NCBI RefSeq assembly: GCF_030272615.1
Contig: NC_081407.1
Coordinates: forward strand, 149,603,744-149,667,743
Length of the DNA stretch: 64,000 nt
Reading direction: 5' to 3'
Source of the DNA: Cryptomeria japonica
Taxonomy: Eukaryota > Streptophyta > Pinopsida > Cupressales > Cupressaceae
This document shows positions 57,621 to 64,000 of the stretch, piece after piece. The notes beneath the pieces are model-generated. The model made no database searches. It was not told the origin of the DNA and worked only from the letters and a program-made list of their open reading frames with translations. Within the stretch, counting starts at the first letter, position 1, and the number at the start of each line of letters is the position of its first letter. A program made the position numbers and the translations under genes.

Positions 57621-59480
57621 TCCAATCCTTTCAAAATCCTTATCTTCCATCCCCTATCCATCTCATCTCCCCAATTATTGTTACCAACATCTATGAGCAT
57701 ACCTCTAGTTCAAAGAAATACTAAGGGATACCATCTATGGAACTATATGCTTGAGTCCTCCCTTCCTCCTTCATGCATCCACTATCTTCCATATCCACTC
57801 ATCCTCATCCTTCTCCATCCAAACTATTCCAAAAATTCAAAAAAATCAAGAAAAATACAAAAATAATAAAAATCAAAAAAAAAAAAGAAGTAAAGAAAAA
57901 TCATTTCATCCAATGGTGAAAACCACTTCTTGTGGCACCTTGGGTAAGTACCATGATGAAAACTTGGCAAACAAGTGTCATGTGTAATCCCCTCATCCCC
58001 TTGCACTCTACACTTGGGGAAAAGCTTCATCCACACAATCCTTCCATCCATCTGCATCATATCCAGGTCCATTCTCCTTTCCGATCTTTGATCTTGACTA
58101 TCCTATCCATATCCTCCATCTCATATCCCTCATCCTATCAAAATGAATCATTCATTCCTATCTTTTGTCTTGATCATATAAGGGGAAAAATAATGTATAT
58201 GCATGCATGCTTTGGAGCATTCAAGCCTTAATCATCTACCATCCATATCCATTATACATTATCTTTCAAAACTCATACATCCTTAATTCCACTACCTCTA
58301 GTGTGGGGAATTGCACTCCTTTGCAACATAGTCATTGGGTCTCCATCACCCTACCCTCCATCCTTTATTCCTCCATTTCCTATCCATATCCATCCACTTA
58401 TTCCCTCCATCTCCTATCCAAAGAAATCCCTCATCCATCTATCCTTTTACCAATCCTTGGTTCTCCCTTGTCATTGGTTCCATTCAATCAAATCCTATTC
58501 ATTCAGTCAAATCCTATCCACCAATCCACCCCATCCAATCTGGTTTCTAATCCAATCCTATCTTATCCAATCATATTCTCCATCTCTTCCAATTCAATCA
58601 CTAATACCATCCTCAATCCAATCCTATTCAATCATCCATCCCCCTTTTCATCCTATCTAGTCATTTATCCTTCTTTCAATCCTATCCAATCCATCAAACT
58701 AAGCTTTCCCCATCTACCTGAGCTCTCACTGACTTGTGCCTAATCCAAGCACCCATCTATACTACGTTAATCAAATCCAAGCAACAATCCTCTCACCTAC
58801 AGATCTTGCACATCCAACTTGTCTTTTGTCATCCATCAATCAATCCATCACCTTACCCATCAGGATGTATCCTTCCCTAGTCCAACAACTTATCCAAATC
58901 CATGTCCTACTCTTGGCAAGAGATATCAGTTGGTCATGTGCAGTTTGTTTGCATGCTTGAGCTTTTCGCTTTGTTTTCATCTTGTGTCCCAGGACTATAC
59001 TTGTTCAAGACTGCCTTGATCATCCTATATCTTGGTATGTCTTGGTTGGTGTATACTGGGGCATAGTATTCATGGCATGGTGTGTTTGAAGGTCTTCCTT
59101 GTACGAACTGACAACCCTGCATTAGTGTTTATCAACACTTGCATGATTGTGTGCAAGGCATTCCTGTTTGATTGAGCATCAGTCCATGCCTTGGATTTTC
59201 ATATCATCCTGGTTCTTATAATCAGTGGTGTAGACTATCCATGGCAATATCAAATCTAGGTTTGCTCTCTATACTTGCTCAACAAAAAATCCAATCCATT
59301 TATCATTTCTTTGTCTCATTTCATTCACAACACTCCAACTCATCCTACTTACCTCTTTCATTATCTTCATCCTTTCATCACTTAATCTTCTAATTCCTTT
59401 CAAGAGCACACACCTGTTCTTTGAACCTGCATGTTCTCTTGAGGGGGCATACCACTGCTTCCTCATCATCCTTCCTCCTT
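57621..59480 (+). other. LARD interior, pyrimidine-rich, no recognised gene
   Basis: Long tracts built from TCCATCC and CCAATCC give chance Pro/Ser/Ile-rich ORFs in several plus frames at once (58.2-58.75 kb), which marks them as composition artefacts. I found no pol motif. Confidence 0.6.
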
Positions 59481-59621
59481 ATCATTCTTCCTCATCTCAT
59501 GACTGGGGCATCATGCTACTAGTCCTTATCATTCTTCCTCATCTCATGACTAGGGCATCATGCTACTAGTCCTTATCATTCTTCCTCATCTCATTACTGG
59601 GGCATCGTGCTAATAGTCCTT
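59481..59621 (+). repeat. 47-bp tandem repeat, three copies
   Basis: Units starting at 59481, 59528 and 59575 read atcattcttcctcatctcat and continue with gactggggcatcatgctact, with few differences. The array ends about 60 bp before the polypurine tract. Confidence 0.9.
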
Positions 59622-59683
59622 ATCCTTTTCTTCCACTATGTTTTATTCTTCTTTGATATAACATCATTTCATGACTCTCTATC

Positions 59684-59698
59684 AAAGAGGGGCAAAAA
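59684..59698 (+). promoter_or_regulatory. Polypurine tract of the LARD
   Basis: AAAGAGGGGCAAAAA directly before the 3' LTR. Confidence 0.85.
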
Positions 59699-60711
59699 TG
59701 TAGACACCTAAAACTAATATTTAATTAATTTAAGCCTATCAACATAACTTAATTGTGTTATCCTTATTCCTCTCAAAATCAATTAAATCTTATTTATTTA
59801 ATCCTGTCACTATAGTCCAATAGTTAATTTATCGAACAAATTAATTATTCCCCTATTCTTCTAAAGTCCTCTCAATAATCATTTCCTCTAAACCCACTCA
59901 GTTAATTAATTTTAATTAATTAACCTAGTCATGTGATTCCTATAAATCCCTTTTCCTAATCCCACTTATCTTAATTAATTCTTCTAGAATATCTCATAAT
60001 CATGATTATCATTATTCCCCAATTTTTAATTCCCACTCATGTCACATCAACATTGAATCTCTCAAAGAAATTCAAATTTCTTTGAATCCCTCAATGCATC
60101 CTTATTTTGGAATTTTTAATTCCTCAAGTTTGAAATTCAAATTTCTCCCCCCTTTTTCCAAAGGAATTGTATATTCCTGTTTATTTTCCCAAGGCACCCT
60201 TGATCCATGCCTTCTATCCAAAATCAATCTCAACCCTCCATAATCAAATAAATCTTGGCCCTCCATTGGCCTTCTCCAATCTATAAATTGGAGCCTATTA
60301 TCCTGACAAATAGATCCAGCTTCTCATAGCATCCTCATGCTGCTCTATTCTTCTCTCATCCTCTTCTAATTCCTCTCTCAAATCTATCAAATCCTCCTAT
60401 CCATCACTCAAATCCAATAATCCAATAATCCAATAATCCATCCATACACTTACCTTGTTGAGCACAAGGAGAGAAATACACATTCATCCACATCTTTCTC
60501 CAACTCTCCATTTGTCAAACTTTGGAGCTAGCAAAGTTCATGGAGGCAAGGAGGACAAGGAAGAGCTACTCGGAATGGGAGCTTCATGAGTATATCTATG
60601 TTTTATTTTGTTTTCATGATGTTCTTGTTCAAATCTTTCTTGATATCTCATTTAAATGGTTTTTGTGTTTATTGAAAATGAATCATGCTCTAACCATTTC
60701 ATTGTGAGACA
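59699..60711 (+). repeat. LARD 3' LTR (1013 bp)
   Basis: Starts TGTAGACACC and ends GTGAGACA before the target duplication. Partner of 52071-53022. Confidence 0.85.
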
Positions 60712-62072
60712 TGAGTATTTGACTGGAACTAGAACTTGTGATGATTACCAGAAGGCGTGTTTCAAATTTTTGATGAAGTTTTGCTAAGGTTTTAGTAGGG
60801 TTTAAGACCGGTAAAGATATCATCAAACCGGTAATGATTTTTGTTATGATTGTGATCAACGGTGAGTCTACTTGAAGGTGGTAACACGACACAACCTATG
60901 TGAATGATTTAATTGTTGTTTCTGCGTGATTCAAGAAATAATTTCTTGGGAAATAGTGAAACGCTTAGTAGAGTGTTTTTAGGTTTTGACTTTGGTACAG
61001 ATCAGATATTTGTGATGGGTTACAATCAACCAATGGTTGATATTGCATTGTAATTTGATGCAATGATTTGTATATCGATCTGAGATGATATCTTATGGTT
61101 TGTATTGTAGATTCATGATGTAATTATGGTTGAGTGGTTGACCTAGTTGAAATGGCTATTTAGGATGACACAGTTGATGTTTATGATGTCGGTGGTCTTA
61201 GAGAATGTGTTGAGCCATCCAAGTGAAGTGTGAGATCTGCTTGAGAGTTGCAGAGTGTTGAGTATAATGGGACCTAATCAAGCAAGCAAAGAAGTGCAAG
61301 TTACATATCACTTATTCATTGTTGTTCCCTAATAGTTGTAGCAAGTTAAATCCCTTAACTGAGTAGGTCCTAACAGGCCTTAAACATTTAAGTCCCCTAA
61401 TAGGGTAGCTTTTAAAAGAGTGTTAAATCCTCTCATGATGTTGATCCTGACAGATCATCAAGCTCCTTATCGAAGAGCTAGGTGAATCCCTTAACCAGGT
61501 GACTCCTAACAGGGACTTCTCCTAACACAGCATACTATAAGCTCCTAAAAGGGCTAAGCTCCTAAGAGGGCGTACTTCAATAGAGTACAAATATTTGTGG
61601 GTTCCAACTCCCACCATGGTTTTTCCCTATTTGGGTTTCCACGTCAAAAATTATGGTGTTCATGTGTGGAATGTTTTTCATGTGATGTTCTTGTTTATGT
61701 TACATTTCATGCACTATTTCTAAGTACACCAGTTATGATGTTTTATCCTAGGTTTTTCAAAGGTTACCGGTACTGATAAGAGTTTTTAGAGAAAGTATTT
61801 GAACTGGTAGATGAGGTTGATGTGTTGGTAAATGATCAAATTTATATGACTAATGAACTAGTGAAAGAATTGATATATGTGGTAAATGATTTGATTAATG
61901 TATTAAGCAAATTTGATAAAGAGGTTGTTAGATCTGATAAAAGAAGTTGAGATATTCTGATAAATGATTTCAGATCTTATATAAGTTTTTTTGGGGGTTT
62001 AAAGTTACAATTCGTATTAATACTAATTCACCCCCACCTCTCAGTATTAATCGAATCCTCATAGGATTAACA
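60712..62072 (+). repeat. Element B 3' LTR, second piece (with LARD target duplication)
   Basis: Resumes with tgagtatttgactgg, matching gagtatctgacc in the 5' LTR, and runs colinear to GGATTAACA. Confidence 0.9.
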
Positions 62073-62088
62073 AACTTCTAAGCTTGGT

Positions 62089-62720
62089 TTGTAATGATTG
62101 CAAGAACTTTGAGAAAATGCAACTGTGGGTGTAAAGTTAAATTCTACAATCTTTGCTAGCATCCTCTTCTACCTAGGCCAAAATGGGAGCTTTGGAATAG
62201 GGGAGACATCCTACCAAGCATAATGAAAAGATGATTCTTTGTCAGATTTGCTCTAGTAGACTAGTATGCAAAATGAGGAATAATAGATAACCATGTGAAC
62301 TGTTTGATATATTATCTCAAAGAGATGTCATGTGATGGAATACCATGATTGCAACATATTTAGAAAATGGATTTATTAAAAACACTGTCGAAGCTTTGAA
62401 GAAAATACAATTTTGTCTGTATGCTTACTACTTGTCCCAAAATGGGAGCTTTGGAATAGGGTATGGATATCCAGCATAGCATAGTGGAAAGGTATTTTTT
62501 TACATATTACAGGTAAAAATTATGGTTGTAACTGCTTAGGTAGACATGCTTCCAAAATGTGGAAGCATAGACAAAGCATTTTAACAAGCCATGTAGAGGT
62601 ATCCAATACTTGGAAGGATATACAATACATTTTGTAACCATGCTTTTAAAATATCTATCATGTTCCATTCTATCTGTCTTACCCCATGTCTCCATGCAGA
62701 TTCTCAGGTGTATCATATGC
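62089..62720 (+). pseudogene. PPR fragment, inverted copy of 44.8-45.4 kb
   Basis: The plus strand reads LSQRDVM(stop)WNTMIATYLENGFIKNTVEALKKIQ-like text (62.31-62.40 kb) and VDMLPKCGSIDKAF (62.54-62.58 kb), i.e. S, P and L parts of a PPR protein. Up to about 62665 it is the mirror of the left arm; beyond that it diverges. Confidence 0.75.
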
Positions 62721-64000
62721 TTAAATTTAAGGAGCTAGTGTCTCCATGGAAATTTTTATTTACAGAAAAAGGATAAATTGGAATCTCTCCCTATTTTAGT
62801 GGACCAGCTACTCCTTTGAAATTAAAAATAAGCATTGAAAAAAAGGGGGGGACTGGAAATAAGAAGCAATTGCTTATTGAAAAAAATCATATGTGGCTTC
62901 ATAAATTTCTTTCCCTCCTTTTTATATGCCTCCAATTTTTTCTCCTAATTTTACTCAAGAAATTATTAGTCATGATTTCATCTAAAAATAGAATTTAAGA
63001 TAATATTTTAAAACATAAGCAACTAAATTAGATATCCATGGGGCCACTAGCTACATAAATTGCTTCTAAAAATATTGAGTAGTGGCTGCTAGCAAAAATA
63101 ACCTAAGCAACAACATGGGGACGTAAGCTTAGTGTTAATTACTTATGTGGTTGCACTTGCATTGCTATTATCATGATACTCCGTGAAAAAATGGGAGATA
63201 CAATGCATTCGTGTATGTGGTTGTTTTGTTTGTGTTTTCTTGGGTCTTCTTTGAATTTTATTTTCATGTGATTATTGTTAGGTTTTTGAAATATTAGTGT
63301 GCCAATTGTGGAATAAGCCCTAACTCATCCTTTTCTTTTATAGGCTCTTATGTTGTTGCAAGAAATTGAGTTTATAATTGTCATGACAGTCTCAAGATGC
63401 AGCATTATGCTTTTGGTGTTGGGTCGTCAGAAATTTTTAGAACTAAGCATGGATTCTGTAGGGAATACTAAGGAAGAAAATGAGGAGGGCTTGGATCTCT
63501 TTGCTATGAATCCCTAAATATATTTTCATGATAGGTACATGTTAAAATTGGATCAGCTACAAGATTGAAGATTTATTTATCAACACAGGTGAAACATTTT
63601 TGTAATCTAATCATTCACTTGATAAAATATGGAGTAGTGGTGTGTTTTTATTGTTTATTTCTTAAAAAGGTTTCTTAGGTTTAGATATATATTGTATTCA
63701 TGTGTAAATGTTTTGATTTATTTTGATGCATTGTGGATTCATAAATCTATTTAAATCTATTTATCATATCTTCTTTTATATGATCTCATGGGGAATTTGT
63801 TAGGGTTATTGATGACCAATATAATCTTTCTTTTATCCATAACATTTCCTTATGATGAAATATCTAATAATGGATACCATGATATACTCTATATTAGAAA
63901 AGATATATCAGTTTGACACTTCAAGATAATTATGGTTGATTGTACATGTCATTTCAATATACATATTGAAATATTGTTTTATTTAATGATCACTTACAAC
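62721..64000. other. No recognised gene
   Basis: AT-rich to the window end. A small exon-like patch near 63.34-63.51 kb (after ttttctttatag) reads SMDSVGNTKEENEEGLDLFAMNP and then stops; I cannot assign it. Confidence 0.5.

Larger units (their letters stand above)
52071..60711 (+). mobile_element. Large LTR retrotransposon derivative (LARD) without pol
   Basis: Direct LTRs 52071-53022 and 59699-60711 (TGTAGACACC at the start), a primer-site-like TGGCACGCTCGGTGGGACCC and the polypurine tract AAAGAGGGGCAAAAA frame 6.7 kb of internal DNA in which I find no protease, RT, RNase H or integrase motif in any frame. Large LTRs with a long non-coding interior fit the LARD class; the priming sites suggest a gypsy-type parent. 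The interior is built of simple and tandem repeats plus a repeat-coded Pro/Ser-rich ORF. It must have been moved by another element's enzymes. Confidence 0.85.
45405..62072 (+). mobile_element. Ty1/copia retrotransposon (element B), 3' LTR split by a LARD
   Basis: The 5' LTR (45405-47101), tRNA-iMet primer site, gag-pol on the plus strand, polypurine tract and a 3' LTR in two pieces (51723-52070 and 60712-62072) form one element of about 8 kb once the nested LARD is removed. Domain order is copia. Flanking pentamers are gaatt and aactt, which is not a convincing target duplication. The flanks are inverted copies of a PPR fragment. Pol is related to elements A and the one at 1-2195, but the LTRs differ. 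Confidence 0.93.

Noticed and set aside
58207-58743. 178-codon Pro/Ser/Ile-rich ORF
   Set aside because: Overlapping long frames in other phases over the same TCCATCC-type DNA show it is a composition artefact.
63341-63515. Exon of a host gene
   Set aside because: Only one short open patch with a plausible acceptor; no recognisable domain or neighbouring exon.

Overview
The window looks like plant nuclear DNA from a large, repeat-filled genome, most likely a gymnosperm such as a conifer. The reasons are AT-rich spacers, nested LTR retrotransposons with 1.0-1.7 kb LTRs, L1-type LINEs with DUF4283-like ORF1 proteins, plant-type primer-binding sites (initiator-Met and Asp tRNA), a SWIM/MULE transposase family with introns, and pseudogenes of PPR and LRR proteins. 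The species assignment is inference. I see no intact host gene; nearly every coding stretch carries stops, frameshifts or lost catalytic residues.

Layout, left half. 1-2195 is the end of a Ty1/copia remnant on the minus strand. 2697-9232 is a near full-length L1-type LINE on the minus strand with a perfect 17-bp target duplication. It carries a 334-bp terminal-repeat retrotransposon in miniature (TRIM, 5121-5454) whose 135-bp LTRs each contain a tRNA-like unit with A and B boxes. 9786-11250 is a second LINE-type insertion on the plus strand with 13-bp target duplications; it has an ORF1 and a 3' end but no ORF2. 11470-12491 is a leucine-rich-repeat receptor-like pseudogene, followed by a tRNA-like sequence; its 3' part is duplicated at 13571-13955. 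16681-24143 is a complete, lightly decayed Ty1/copia element (minus) with 1.5-kb LTRs and target duplication ataat.

Layout, right half. 27441-29594 plus 40238-41000 is one MULE/SWIM transposase pseudogene (plus), split by a complete Ty3/gypsy element (29595-40237, minus, target duplication catgt). That element has a tRNA-Asp primer site and an extra ORF between integrase and the 3' LTR. 42830-45390 is a PPR pseudogene (minus). 45405-62072 is a second Ty1/copia element (plus) whose right LTR is split by a large element without pol (LARD, 52071-60711). The LARD carries an array of GAGCGC-type motifs, an ATCCA-rich tract and a Pro/Ser-rich ORF with repeated SILGPYVPK motifs. The copia element lies between two inverted copies of the same ~570-bp PPR fragment.

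Nothing here forms an operon or pathway. The story is nesting: MULE before gypsy, LINE before TRIM, PPR inverted repeat before copia before LARD. The strongest candidates for something undescribed are the TRIM with a tRNA-like pol III unit in its LTRs, the GAGCGC array and repeat-built ORF of the LARD, the post-integrase ORF of the gypsy element, and the PPR hairpin split by a retrotransposon.
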